Shown here in pieces: positions 8,834 through 17,123 of a stretch of DNA of 64,000 nucleotides (positions within the stretch are counted from its first letter, which is position 1; every line of letters begins with the position of its first letter). The DNA comes from Phascolarctobacterium sp. (lineage in GTDB: Bacteria > Bacillota > Negativicutes > Acidaminococcales > Acidaminococcaceae). The stretch is taken from positions 110,800 through 174,799 of the forward strand of contig JAUNOC010000003.1 of assembly GCA_030531205.1 (NCBI GenBank), given 5' to 3'. The translations under genes were made by a program, and so were the position numbers. The notes below the pieces were generated by a model. It worked only from the letters and a program-made list of their open reading frames with translations. It did not search any database and had not been told where the DNA came from.

Positions 8834-9925
8834 ATGCGTAAGATTTTGAAAAACACGCTGCGGATTGCAGTAGTTGCAAGTTTTGCTATAAGTTTATTAT
8901 TGAGCGGTTGTGCCGGTGCGAAGAGTGCCACAACAGAATCGGTTGCTCCACTATCAGTTTCTCTGCCGACTAACTCAGCCCGTATGACACCGATTGTTCA
9001 GGCAGCAAGTAAGGTGGGCCCTGCGGTAGTAGGTATTACCAACAAGCGTTTGGCAAGGGATTTCTTTAACCGTCTTGTGGATGCCAGCGGTACAGGCAGC
9101 GGTGTAATTTACAGGTCCGATGGTTATATTGTTACCAATCATCATGTAATTGAGGGTGCGAAAGAAATTTTGGTACAACTTTCTGACGGACGGGAACTGC
9201 CTGCCAAACTTTTGGGCAGTGACAGTATTACGGATTTGGCTGTAATTAAGATTGATGCCAAAAATCTTCCTGCAGCAACCTTTGGTGACAGTGATGCAGT
9301 AATGGTGGGTGAAACAGCCATTGCAATTGGTAATCCTCTCGGTTTGGAATTGCGTGGAACAGTTACCGCCGGTGTAGTTTCCGCATTGAACCGTACGGTA
9401 AAGATCGGCGACAGTGATGTACCTTTGATTCAAACAGATGCTGCCATTAACCCCGGTAATTCCGGCGGTGCTTTGGTGAATGCTGATGGCGAAGTAATCG
9501 GTATCAATAGCCGTAAAGTGGCAGCCGGCGGTGTAGAAGGCTTGGGTTTTGCAGTACCTTCCAACATTGTGAAATCCGTTGTACGGGACTTGGAAAAGAA
9601 TGGTGCCGTAACCCGTCCTTATCTGGGAGTATATTTGATGGATAAGGAAACTTTGGACAGAAATAATTTTGAATATGATTTACAGGGCGGTGTGCTGGTA
9701 TATAAGATTGCGCCAAATTCACCCATTGCCAAAGCAGGCATTAAACCGATGGATGTTATCGTAAAAATCAATGGTGAAAAAGTTTCCCGTGCCAGCGAAT
9801 TACGCGCCAAACTCTTTACTCACAAGGTTGGTGATGTTGTAACACTGACTGTACTTTACCGTGGTGAATTCCATGATTACAAAGTAACTTTGGGCGCTGC
9901 ACCGAAACCGGAAAAGAAGAAATAA
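8834..9925 (+). CDS. HtrA/DegP-family serine protease, lipoprotein, one PDZ domain
   Basis: Envelope quality-control protease of 363 residues. The N-terminus has a lipobox, LLLSGCAGA, with the lipidated Cys near residue 26, so it is probably anchored to a membrane by lipid rather than by a transmembrane helix. The catalytic triad is visible: His about 104 (TNHHVIEGA), Asp about 134 (SITDLAV) and Ser about 210 (NPGNSGGAL). One PDZ domain occupies about 255-350. A GAGAGG site precedes the ATG. It lies 24 bases after tolC and 4 bases before rlmH; the same htrA-rlmH order is common in Firmicutes. Confidence 0.92.
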   Translation: MRKILKNTLRIAVVASFAISLLLSGCAGAKSATTESVAPLSVSLPTNSARMTPIVQAASKVGPAVVGITNKRLARDFFNRLVDASGTGSGVIYRSDGYIVTNHHVIEGAKEILVQLSDGRELPAKLLGSDSITDLAVIKIDAKNLPAATFGDSDAVMVGETAIAIGNPLGLELRGTVTAGVVSALNRTVKIGDSDVPLIQTDAAINPGNSGGALVNADGEVIGINSRKVAAGGVEGLGFAVPSNIVKSVVRDLEKNGAVTRPYLGVYLMDKETLDRNNFEYDLQGGVLVYKIAPNSPIAKAGIKPMDVIVKINGEKVSRASELRAKLFTHKVGDVVTLTVLYRGEFHDYKVTLGAAPKPEKKK

Positions 9926-9929
9926 GGTA

Positions 9930-10373
9930 ATGAAAATAACCATTCTTGCCGTGGGAAAACTAAAAGAAAAATATTGGACGGAAGCCATGGCGGAATATGT
10001 AAAACGGCTGGGACCCTTTGCCAAAGTGGAAGTAAAGGAAGTTCCGGAACAAAGGACTGTGGAGGAAGAAACACAGCGGCTGACAGGAGCATTGCCGGAA
10101 CATGCCTATGTGATGCTTTTGGACACACAGGGCAAGGAAATATCTTCCCCCCAGTTAGCAGAAAAGTTTGATAAATTAACAGTTGAGGGAGTAAGTCATT
10201 TGTGTTTTGTTATAGGCGGTGCCTTTGGATTCACGGATGCCTTGCGTAAACGGGCGGATTTCTGTTGGCGTTTTTCGCTATTGACCTTTACCCATCAGAT
10301 GATTAGGGTAATTTTGGCAGAGCAAATTTATCGGGCTTTCAAAATCAGCAGGGGAGAAAAATATCATTGGTGA
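9930..10373 (+). CDS. rlmH: 23S rRNA pseudouridine-1915 N3-methyltransferase
   Basis: SPOUT-class methyltransferase that methylates pseudouridine 1915 in helix 69 of 23S rRNA. It has 147 residues, slightly shorter than the usual 155-159. The N-terminal KITILAVGKLKEKYW, the SAM-binding LCFVIGGAFGF knot region and the C-terminal motif YRAFKISRGEKYHW are all present. The last seven bases overlap the start of the next gene, which indicates coupled translation. Confidence 0.93.
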   Translation: MKITILAVGKLKEKYWTEAMAEYVKRLGPFAKVEVKEVPEQRTVEEETQRLTGALPEHAYVMLLDTQGKEISSPQLAEKFDKLTVEGVSHLCFVIGGAFGFTDALRKRADFCWRFSLLTFTHQMIRVILAEQIYRAFKISRGEKYHW

Positions 10374-12016
10374 AATACAGGTTTCCCTTTCAAGTAGTTA
10401 AATTAATAGAGGCATTTCAAGAGCATAATTTTGAAGCGTATGTAGTTGGGGGTGCAGTGCGGGATATTCTTCTTGGCAAGCATCCCCATGACTATGATAT
10501 TGCCACCAGTGCCACGCCGGAGGATGCCATTGCGGTAGCGAAGGAAAAAGGTTGGCAGACCATTGATAAACTTGGTAAAAATTTCGGTACGGTTTTGATT
10601 GTGGTGAAGGGTATGCCTATGGAAGTTACTACATTCCGTGGTGAACGCTATGACAAGGACAGCCATCGACCTGCAGAAATTTGGAAAGCCAGGAATTTGC
10701 AGGAAGATTGCAAACGCAGGGATTTCACAATCAATGCCATGGCTTTGGATTTGAAAGGTATTCTTTATGATTTCCATGGCGGCAAAAAGGACTTGGAAAA
10801 CAGGGTTTTGAGGACGGTGGGCAATGCCAAAAAACGTTTTGAAGAAGATGCTTTAAGAATGTTCCGTGCTTGCCGGTTTGTGGCGGAATTAGGTTTTGAC
10901 TATGTGGATGAAAAGGGAAAGACCTATAAATTTGGCGACCCCAAGACGGAATATTTTTTGCCTAAATGTCCTGTTTTCAATGTTTCTCGTTGCGGAGGCC
11001 TTTCTGTGGAACGTGTGAAGGCAGAATTGGAGAAATTAATCTGTGGTGACTATGCAGGACTGGGACTTGCCATGTTGGTGGGCAGCGGTCTGGCAGGAGC
11101 CCAGTGTCAAATAAAAAAGAATGGTGTAATCAGCACCATTCCCATTCTTACGGAACTTTTGCATTTGGTAGGACTTAAGCAAAATCCTAAATTTCATCAG
11201 TATGACGGTTTTGAACATACTTTAAGGGCGGTGGACAACGGCCCTCAAAATTTGCCTGTCCGTTGGGCATTGGTGTGTCACGATATGGGGAAGGGATTGC
11301 CCAATATTCGTGATGTGAACAAAGAAGGACAGCCACGGGATGCCGGTCATGAAAAAGAAAGTGCCCGTATGACCATGGAACTTCTGCAAAGGTTGAATTA
11401 CGCACCCAAATTTGCAAAATACATTACTTTTTTAGTGGCGCATCACATGCGGTTTGCGGGCTTTATGCACAATGAGCATACAGGGAAAGAACGGGCGGAA
11501 TATGGAATGTTGCACTGGCTCCGTGATGTGGCGGCAGAAGGACTTTTCAAACACGAAAAGGATATGGCGGATGCCTGTACAGATTTAGTCAAAGTATATT
11601 TGGCGGATATGGGAGCAACTAAAGCGGGAAAGGATATGTCCATTATGGCGGAAGGCAGGGAAATGGGAGCAAAACTCATACAACTTGCCCGTACCAAAAT
11701 GCCAATTTCTACCGGTGATTTAAATCTCAATTCTACGGATTTTGCCAAATTCCCCAAAGAGGCAAATATCAAAAATGCTTTGAATTATCTCCTGCGGCGG
11801 GTACAGTCAGGGGATTTGCCCAATGAACATAACTCTTTGATGAAAGCAGTGGTAGCAAAATATAAAAGAATAGAAAGGGAAAAAAATGAACAAGAAAATA
11901 ATAAAAATAGCGCTGCACATTCTCGCCCTCGTGGTCATTATGGCAGGTCTGTGGTTTCTGCTTCATCCGGAAATGTTGCAACAGACCATGAGCGTAAGTC
12001 CGCTGGCACAAAGTGA
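10367..12016 (+). CDS. cca: CCA tRNA nucleotidyltransferase with HD domain, with odd C-terminal extension
   Basis: Class II nucleotidyltransferase that repairs or adds the 3' CCA (or part of it) of tRNA. The head domain has GGAVRDILLG and the metal-binding DYDIAT, then RRDFTINAMA. A neck and body follow, and an HD domain shows HDMGKG (about residue 307) and a later AHHMRF. The start is TTG at 10367, ten bases after GGGGAG, inside the end of rlmH. The frame runs 131 bases into the next gene, giving about 45 low-complexity basic residues rich in Arg, Ser and Asn after KRIEREKNEQ. The natural C-terminus was probably near there, with the old stop lost. Confidence 0.9.
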   Translation: MVKYRFPFQVVKLIEAFQEHNFEAYVVGGAVRDILLGKHPHDYDIATSATPEDAIAVAKEKGWQTIDKLGKNFGTVLIVVKGMPMEVTTFRGERYDKDSHRPAEIWKARNLQEDCKRRDFTINAMALDLKGILYDFHGGKKDLENRVLRTVGNAKKRFEEDALRMFRACRFVAELGFDYVDEKGKTYKFGDPKTEYFLPKCPVFNVSRCGGLSVERVKAELEKLICGDYAGLGLAMLVGSGLAGAQCQIKKNGVISTIPILTELLHLVGLKQNPKFHQYDGFEHTLRAVDNGPQNLPVRWALVCHDMGKGLPNIRDVNKEGQPRDAGHEKESARMTMELLQRLNYAPKFAKYITFLVAHHMRFAGFMHNEHTGKERAEYGMLHWLRDVAAEGLFKHEKDMADACTDLVKVYLADMGATKAGKDMSIMAEGREMGAKLIQLARTKMPISTGDLNLNSTDFAKFPKEANIKNALNYLLRRVQSGDLPNEHNSLMKAVVAKYKRIEREKNEQENNKNSAAHSRPRGHYGRSVVSASSGNVATDHERKSAGTK

Positions 12017-12638
12017 GGATTTGCGGGAAATACCTTCTGCGGATGTGCCCAACTCACCCTATTACAAAGATGTGGATGTATATCACATGGGGAATACGGC
12101 TACACGGACGATTTTAACCAATTTTGCTACCCGTCAGCAAAGGACTAATTACACTTGCGGCCCGGTGGCGGCCATGATGGTGGCGGACTATTTTTTGCGG
12201 ACAACGCCCTATGATGAAATGGCAGTGGCAAAAATTATGGGAACTAAAAAGTTTAGCGGTACGGATATTGCCGGTATGGTGGCCTATTTTGAAAAGTTGG
12301 GGTGGCAGGTAACGGACAGCCGCAAGGAACGTTCCCCAGAGACCTATCGCTATTTTCTCCATTGGGTGACAAATAATTTGGCAAAAGGCACACCGATTAT
12401 TGTGGAAAATGTGGAAATGGGCGGACATTGGCGGGTTATTATAGGCTATGATACAATGGGAACAGCGGTAGAGGATGATGATGTATTGATTATGGCAGAC
12501 CCTTATGACACAAATGACCATAAACGGGACGGATATACTATTAATAGTGCTATGCGGTTTTATTATATGTGGTTTGACACCAAGATTTTGCTAAAAGGCG
12601 AGCAGACGAAGCCATATATAATTGCGAAACCTAAATAA
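11886..12638 (+). CDS. Membrane-anchored C39-like cysteine peptidase domain protein
   Basis: A 250-residue protein with an N-terminal hydrophobic anchor or signal segment (about residues 6-27). The papain-like C39 domain follows, with the nucleophile region RTNYTCGPVAAMMVADYF (Cys about 92) and the His region GHWRVIIGYD about 90 residues later, followed by MADPYD. This matches the C39_2 family, whose substrates are mostly unknown. Its ATG has a GAAAGGGA site but lies 131 bases inside the upstream cca frame. It ends just before a shared terminator facing the convergent antiporter gene. Confidence 0.82.
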   Translation: MNKKIIKIALHILALVVIMAGLWFLLHPEMLQQTMSVSPLAQSEDLREIPSADVPNSPYYKDVDVYHMGNTATRTILTNFATRQQRTNYTCGPVAAMMVADYFLRTTPYDEMAVAKIMGTKKFSGTDIAGMVAYFEKLGWQVTDSRKERSPETYRYFLHWVTNNLAKGTPIIVENVEMGGHWRVIIGYDTMGTAVEDDDVLIMADPYDTNDHKRDGYTINSAMRFYYMWFDTKILLKGEQTKPYIIAKPK

Positions 12639-12703
12639 TTTAGGGATTGAGAGGTTTAGTGGACTTTTTTGGCAGAATTTTACCATGAGATTAGAAAAAT
12701 CAA

Positions 12704-12735
12704 AAAACACCTTGTATTTGCAAGGTGTTTTTCTT
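12704..12735. terminator. Intrinsic terminator between convergent genes
   Basis: A perfect 11-bp stem (AAAACACCTTG, 12704-12714) pairs with CAAGGTGTTTT (12721-12731) around a 6-nt loop. It is flanked by A-rich and T-rich tracts, so it can work in both directions for the peptidase (+) and the antiporter (-). Confidence 0.85.
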
Positions 12736-12763
12736 TGAATTAAAGTTTTTAATTTACCTCAAA

Positions 12764-14407
12764 TTATATAAACTTTTTAATTCCCACTATGGTCACCACC
12801 ATCAGAGCCAAGGTAATTGGCAAGCTGAGGAGGGCGGCGGATGTTTCCCACATATATCCCATAACTCCTGCTACCAAAAAACCGACTGCGGCAACTGCTG
12901 CTGCGGTCAGGGCATAGGGTAACTGTGTGGATACGTGGTTCACGTGGTTGCAGTGTGCCCCGGCACTTGCCATAATGGTTGTATCGGAAATGGGGCTGCA
13001 ATGGTCACCTGCAACTGCGCCGGAAAGGCAGGCAGCAATGGAGATGGTCAGCATTTCATAGGTTGAAGCATCGGAGAATACATTGCAGACAATAGGAATC
13101 AAAATTGCAAAGGTACCCCAACTTGTACCGGTGGAGAAGGCCAGGAAAAATCCCACCAAGAATATGATAACAGGCAGGAACATTTTTAAAGCACCTGCAC
13201 TGCCTGCAACTACATCGTGTACATAGAATTTTGCGCCTAAAAGACCTGTCATGCCGGACAGGGTCCAAGCCATTGTCAAAATTAAAATTGGTGCGACCAT
13301 TTGTTTGAATCCTTCGGGAATACAATCAGTGAATTCGTGAAATTCCATTACGCCTCTGGTCATATACCAAACAAATACTGCCAAGAGGGAAACGATGGAA
13401 CCGATAACTAAGCCCTTGGAAGCATCGGAATTGGCAAAGGCATTGACAAAGGATTCACCGCTGAAAAAGCCGCCGGTATATACCATGCCCATAATACAAC
13501 AGAAAATTAAGATTACCACAGGGCAGATTAGGTCAATGACCCCGCCCAATCCGTTGTCATTGGTGTTCAAATCGTCACCATAGGGCCTGTCATCTGTAGT
13601 GAAGAGGTCGCCTTTAACTGCATTGTCTTCGTGGACTTTCATAATGCCAAAATCACAGTTTGTTATGGCAATCAGTACCATCATAAGCAATGTGGCAAGA
13701 GCATAGAAATTATAGGGAATGGTTTTCAAAAACATGGAAAAACCGTTAATGCCGCTGTCTGGAGGCACGGAACTGGTTACTGCTGCTGCCCAACTGGACA
13801 CGGGGGCAATAATACAAACAGGGGCGGCGGTGGCATCAATCAGGTAGGCCAGTTTGGCACGGCTGATATTGTGCCGGTCGGTTAATGGCCGCATAACGCT
13901 ACCTACGGTGAGGCAGTTAAAATAATCGTCCACGAAAATCAGAACACCTAAAAGGATGGTGGAAAGTTGGGCCCCTATACGGCTTTTAATGTTTTTTGCT
14001 GCCCAAAGTCCAAAGGCGGCGGAGCCGCCAACTTTGTTCATGAGAGCGACCAGGATGCCCAAAATAACCAAAAATATAAGTATGCCCACATTCCAGGAGT
14101 CGGAGAGTTTGGAAACCATACCACCTTCTGACTGGAAAAGGAAAGTGTTGAGGGTTAATTCTAAGTTGAAATTGCCGTAAATTAACGCTCCTACAACAAT
14201 GCCGGTGAACAAACTGGAGTATACTTCCTTTGTTATAAGTGCCAAAGCAATGGCAATTACGGGCGGCAGGAGTGCCCAGGGGGTAGAATAAACTGTCGGG
14301 TGGTAGGTTTTGGCATCCACTGTAGGAGGATTGCCCGATCCTAACCAAATGAGTCCGACAAGTAAAATTACGGATATAATGAGGAAAGACCAACGATAAT
14401 TACGCAT
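12764..14407 (-). CDS. NhaC-family Na+/H+ antiporter
   Basis: Integral inner-membrane protein of about 547 residues with about 12 hydrophobic segments. Family features include LIFVDDYFNCLTVGSVMRPL, with acidic membrane residues, and the C-terminal CLSGAVAGDHCSPISDTTIM segment typical of the NhaC/ArsB-type antiporters. It probably exchanges cytoplasmic Na+ (or an organic substrate) for protons. ATG at 14407 is preferred over GTG at 14413 because an AAAGG site lies 10 bases upstream of the ATG but only 4 from the GTG. It is the first - strand gene of the window and is divergent from the amino-acid transporter operon. Confidence 0.87.
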   Translation of the reverse strand: MRNYRWSFLIISVILLVGLIWLGSGNPPTVDAKTYHPTVYSTPWALLPPVIAIALALITKEVYSSLFTGIVVGALIYGNFNLELTLNTFLFQSEGGMVSKLSDSWNVGILIFLVILGILVALMNKVGGSAAFGLWAAKNIKSRIGAQLSTILLGVLIFVDDYFNCLTVGSVMRPLTDRHNISRAKLAYLIDATAAPVCIIAPVSSWAAAVTSSVPPDSGINGFSMFLKTIPYNFYALATLLMMVLIAITNCDFGIMKVHEDNAVKGDLFTTDDRPYGDDLNTNDNGLGGVIDLICPVVILIFCCIMGMVYTGGFFSGESFVNAFANSDASKGLVIGSIVSLLAVFVWYMTRGVMEFHEFTDCIPEGFKQMVAPILILTMAWTLSGMTGLLGAKFYVHDVVAGSAGALKMFLPVIIFLVGFFLAFSTGTSWGTFAILIPIVCNVFSDASTYEMLTISIAACLSGAVAGDHCSPISDTTIMASAGAHCNHVNHVSTQLPYALTAAAVAAVGFLVAGVMGYMWETSAALLSLPITLALMVVTIVGIKKFI

Positions 14408-14501
14408 TTTCACCCAACCTTTCTACAAATAGTTGTAATAAGTCAAAAGTATTATATATTATTTTTCTGCAAAAATCTACAAAAAAAGTGCAATTTAGCA
14501 C

Positions 14502-14530
14502 TTGACAACTTTAGCGTAGTGAAGTACAAT
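14502..14530 (+). promoter_or_regulatory. Promoter with internal dyad upstream of the transporter/his operon
   Basis: A consensus TTGACA (14502-14507) and TACAAT (14525-14530) are 17 bp apart. The spacer and first base of the -10 hold an interrupted dyad, ACTTTA at 14508-14513 against TGAAGT at 14520-14525 (5 of 6 pairs). A dyad between the two promoter boxes is a natural repressor site. The TrpR-like regulator encoded in the same operon is the obvious candidate (inference). Confidence 0.72.
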
Positions 14531-14541
14531 AGTGGCAACAA

Positions 14542-14589
14542 GTTCAAAATGGTTTGGTGAGGGCTAAACCATCAAGATAGTGTTTGAAC
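14542..14589 (+). promoter_or_regulatory. Nested hairpin in the 5' leader of the amino-acid transporter
   Basis: The outer 7-bp stem is GTTCAAA (14542-14548) with TTTGAAC (14583-14589). Stacked directly on its left arm is an inner 7-bp stem, ATGGTTT (14549-14555) with AAACCAT (14566-14572), closing a 10-nt loop GGTGAGGGCT. A 10-nt bulge CAAGATAGTG remains on the right. The structure lies between the promoter and the ribosome binding site at about 14600. I see no match to a known riboswitch class. Confidence 0.6.
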
Positions 14590-14615
14590 AATTTTATTAG
14601 AGAGAGGTATTGAAA

Positions 14616-15401
14616 ATGAAAAAAATTTTAGCAATGGCAGCAGTGGCTGCCTTGGGGTTGGGGATGTTCACGGGTATGGGTGTCAGCGAGGCCAAAAATG
14701 TGGACAAAGAAATTGTTATCGGGTTGGACGATAATTTTGCTCCTATGGGTTTCCGTGATGAGAAGAATGAGATTGTGGGATTTGATATTGACCTGGCTAA
14801 AGAGGCGGCAAAACGTTTGGGTATGAAGGTTACCTTCAAACCAATTGACTGGGATTCAAAAGAGGCGGAGATTAAGTCCGGGCGTATTGATGCTATTTGG
14901 AACTGTTTTTCCGTAACAGAGGAACGAAAACAAACTTATGGTTTGTCCGAACCCTATATCAACAATGCTCAATGGATTGTTACTTTGGCAAAGTCAAAAA
15001 TTGACAAGGTCAGTGATTTGGCAGGAAAGGTTGTGGGGGTGCAAAACCAGGCAACCGGTGATGATATTTTGAACTCTGCCCCTTATGCAGAACTGAAGAG
15101 TAAATTGAAAGCTATTAGAAAATATCCTGATTTTGCTGCTGCTTATATGGATTTGCAGACCGGTCGTGTGGATGCTTTGGTGGCTGATGCTGTATTGGCT
15201 GGTTACTACAATCAAAAACAACCGGGTGTGTATCGCAAAGCAAATGAAACTATTTCTGACGAAGTGGTGGCAGTTGGTTTCCGTAAGGAAGATGTTAAGT
15301 TGATTGCTAAGGTGAACAAGGTTTTGAGAGGTATGAAGAAGGATGGTACCTGTAAGAAGGTTTCTATGAAGTGGTTCGGTTCTGATATTACCGTTTATTA
15401 A
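14616..15401 (+). CDS. Amino-acid ABC transporter substrate-binding protein
   Basis: Periplasmic solute-binding protein of the polar amino-acid family (SBP_bac_3), about 261 residues with a signal peptide ending near SEAKN. Family features are GLDDNFAPMGFRDE, FDIDLAKEAAKRLG, the WNCFSVTEERKQTY segment and VGVQNQATGDD. ATG at 14616 is chosen over TTG at 14610 because AGAGAGG ends about 9 bases upstream of the ATG. It is the first gene of a transporter trio that runs into hisR and the his genes, so histidine is the likely ligand, though a general polar amino acid is possible. Confidence 0.9.
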   Translation: MKKILAMAAVAALGLGMFTGMGVSEAKNVDKEIVIGLDDNFAPMGFRDEKNEIVGFDIDLAKEAAKRLGMKVTFKPIDWDSKEAEIKSGRIDAIWNCFSVTEERKQTYGLSEPYINNAQWIVTLAKSKIDKVSDLAGKVVGVQNQATGDDILNSAPYAELKSKLKAIRKYPDFAAAYMDLQTGRVDALVADAVLAGYYNQKQPGVYRKANETISDEVVAVGFRKEDVKLIAKVNKVLRGMKKDGTCKKVSMKWFGSDITVY

Positions 15402-15402
15402 G

Positions 15403-16047
15403 ATGGAGTATATTCTTCGCATTATTCCGCAAATGGGGCTGGGTGCATGGGAGTCCCTAAAGATTTTCGTAGTGGTAATTACTTTAAGTTTGCCGTTGGG
15501 GATGCTTATGGCACTTGGCCGTGTTTCGGGATTTGCTTTTGTTAAAAAAATCATTGCAACCTATGTGTGGGTTTTGCGTGGCTCTCCTTTGATGCTACAA
15601 ATGCTCTTTGTGTATTTCGCATTACCCAGCGTGGGTATTCTTTTTGAAGATTTTACTGCCGCCATAATCGCTTTTGTGTTGAATTATGCGGCGTATTTTT
15701 GTGAGATTTTCCGCAGCGGGTTTCAGGCCATTCCCAAGGGGCAGTACGAGGCGGCACATGCTTTGGGTATGAATTATGCCCAAACTTTGCGGAGAATTGT
15801 GTTGCCACAGGTACTTAGAATTGTGTTGCCGCCTATTTCCAATGAGACCATTACTTTGGTAAAGGATACTTCTTTGGTGTATATTTTGGCAATGAATGAT
15901 TTGATGCGGACTACCAGAAATCTGGTACAACGTGATTTTTCTGTTGTTCCGTTCGTTGTGGCGGCTTTGTTTTATTTAGGGGCGACTTTGCTCCTGACGA
16001 TTTTCTTTAACAGGTTGGAAAAGCATTTTTCCAAATCCAGTATGTAG
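15403..16047 (+). CDS. Amino-acid ABC transporter permease (HisM/GlnP type)
   Basis: Inner-membrane permease of 214 residues with about five hydrophobic segments. It carries the family EAA loop in the form [20 protein letters not shown], which contacts the ATPase, and the [12 protein letters not shown] segment typical of polar amino-acid permeases. It starts one base after the stop of the binding protein. As the only permease gene here it probably acts as a homodimer. Confidence 0.92.
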   Translation: MEYILRIIPQMGLGAWESLKIFVVVITLSLPLGMLMALGRVSGFAFVKKIIATYVWVLRGSPLMLQMLFVYFALPSVGILFEDFTAAIIAFVLNYAAYFCEIFRSGFQAIPKGQYEAAHALGMNYAQTLRRIVLPQVLRIVLPPISNETITLVKDTSLVYILAMNDLMRTTRNLVQRDFSVVPFVVAALFYLGATLLLTIFFNRLEKHFSKSSM

Positions 16048-16058
16048 GAGCAGGGAAA

Positions 16059-16817
16059 ATGAAAAAGATTGATGCAAAAAATATTGTTAAACACTTTGGT
16101 GGGTTACAGGTTCTTAAGGGAATTAATTTGGAAGTGAACGAGGGGGAAGTGGTTGCCATTATCGGCCCCAGCGGCAGCGGTAAATCAACTTTTCTCCGTT
16201 GTTTGAATAAATTGGAAGATGTGAACGGTGGCACAATTATTATTGACGGTGAAACTTTGGTGGAGGAGGCCAGCAATGGTGTTGTTTATGCCGACAAGCA
16301 GAAACAGCAGGAGATTGTCTGCAAGATGGGCATGGTGTTCCAGCAGTTTAACCTTTTTCCCCATATGACGGTGCTGGAAAATTTGATTGAGGCACCGGTA
16401 CAAGTACAAAAGCGGGAAAAGGATGAGGTAATTAAAGAAGCGGAGATTCTGTTGAAAAAGGTTGGTCTTTTGGAAAAGCGGGATGTTTATCCGGCACAGC
16501 TTTCCGGCGGACAGCAACAGCGGGTAGCCATCGCCCGGGCATTGTGCATGAAACCCGATATTATGCTTTTTGACGAGCCAACCAGTGCTTTGGACCCGGA
16601 GTTGACCAGTGAAGTTTTACAGACCATGCGGAATTTGGCTAAGGAAAAAATGACTATGGTGGTGGTGACCCACGAAATGACTTTTGCTAAAGAGGTGGCG
16701 AACAGGATTATCTTTATGGCGGACGGGGTTATTCAGGCTGAGGGAACGCCGGCAGAGGTTTTTGATAACACAGAAAATGAGCGATTGAAAAACTTTTTAA
16801 GAGCGATTGAAAAATAG
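16059..16817 (+). CDS. Amino-acid ABC transporter ATPase (HisP/GlnQ type)
   Basis: ATPase of the polar amino-acid importer, 252 residues. Walker [11 protein letters not shown]-loop [18 protein letters not shown], signature [15 protein letters not shown], Walker [15 protein letters not shown] and switch VVTHEM are all intact. A GGAGCAGGG-like site precedes the ATG. It is followed after 15 bases by the TrpR-like regulator, which ties the importer to histidine metabolism. Confidence 0.93.
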   Translation: MKKIDAKNIVKHFGGLQVLKGINLEVNEGEVVAIIGPSGSGKSTFLRCLNKLEDVNGGTIIIDGETLVEEASNGVVYADKQKQQEIVCKMGMVFQQFNLFPHMTVLENLIEAPVQVQKREKDEVIKEAEILLKKVGLLEKRDVYPAQLSGGQQQRVAIARALCMKPDIMLFDEPTSALDPELTSEVLQTMRNLAKEKMTMVVVTHEMTFAKEVANRIIFMADGVIQAEGTPAEVFDNTENERLKNFLRAIEK

Positions 16818-16832
16818 AAACAGAGGCGGATT

Positions 16833-17123
16833 ATGGATAAGATTAGGACGGCGGCGGTGGAGTCGCTTTTACAGGTGATAACAGAATTGCAAACGGTGGA
16901 CGAAAGTTATGCTTTTCTGTCGGATGTGTGTACCATTAAGGAATTACAGGATATGGCACAGCGTTTACAGACGGCAAAACTTTTGCAAGAAGGAAAGAGT
17001 TATCAGGAAATTACGGAAAAGGTGGGAGCCAGTGCTGCCACCATTAGCAGGGTGAACCGTTGTTTAAATTATGGTCCTGGCGGTTATGCGGTGGCTCTGG
17101 AAAGATTGAAGGCGGATAAATAA
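16833..17123 (+). CDS. TrpR/YerC-family regulator, probable histidine regulator HisR
   Basis: A 96-residue all-helical protein of the Trp-repressor superfamily (YerC/YecD group). Residues about 30-95 carry the TrpR-like core. The helix-turn-helix is visible as YQEITEKVGASAATISRVNRCLNYG. In Firmicutes this group has been proposed as the histidine regulator HisR. Its position between an amino-acid importer and the his genes fits that well. Its stop overlaps the ATG of hisZG by one base. The dyad in the promoter at 14508-14525 is a candidate autoregulatory operator. Confidence 0.85.
   Translation: MDKIRTAAVESLLQVITELQTVDESYAFLSDVCTIKELQDMAQRLQTAKLLQEGKSYQEITEKVGASAATISRVNRCLNYGPGGYAVALERLKADK

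Noticed and set aside
14531..14615. Known lysine, glycine or histidine-related riboswitch
   Set aside because: The leader is under 90 nt with two stacked 7-bp stems; it lacks the conserved cores of the known amino-acid riboswitches.
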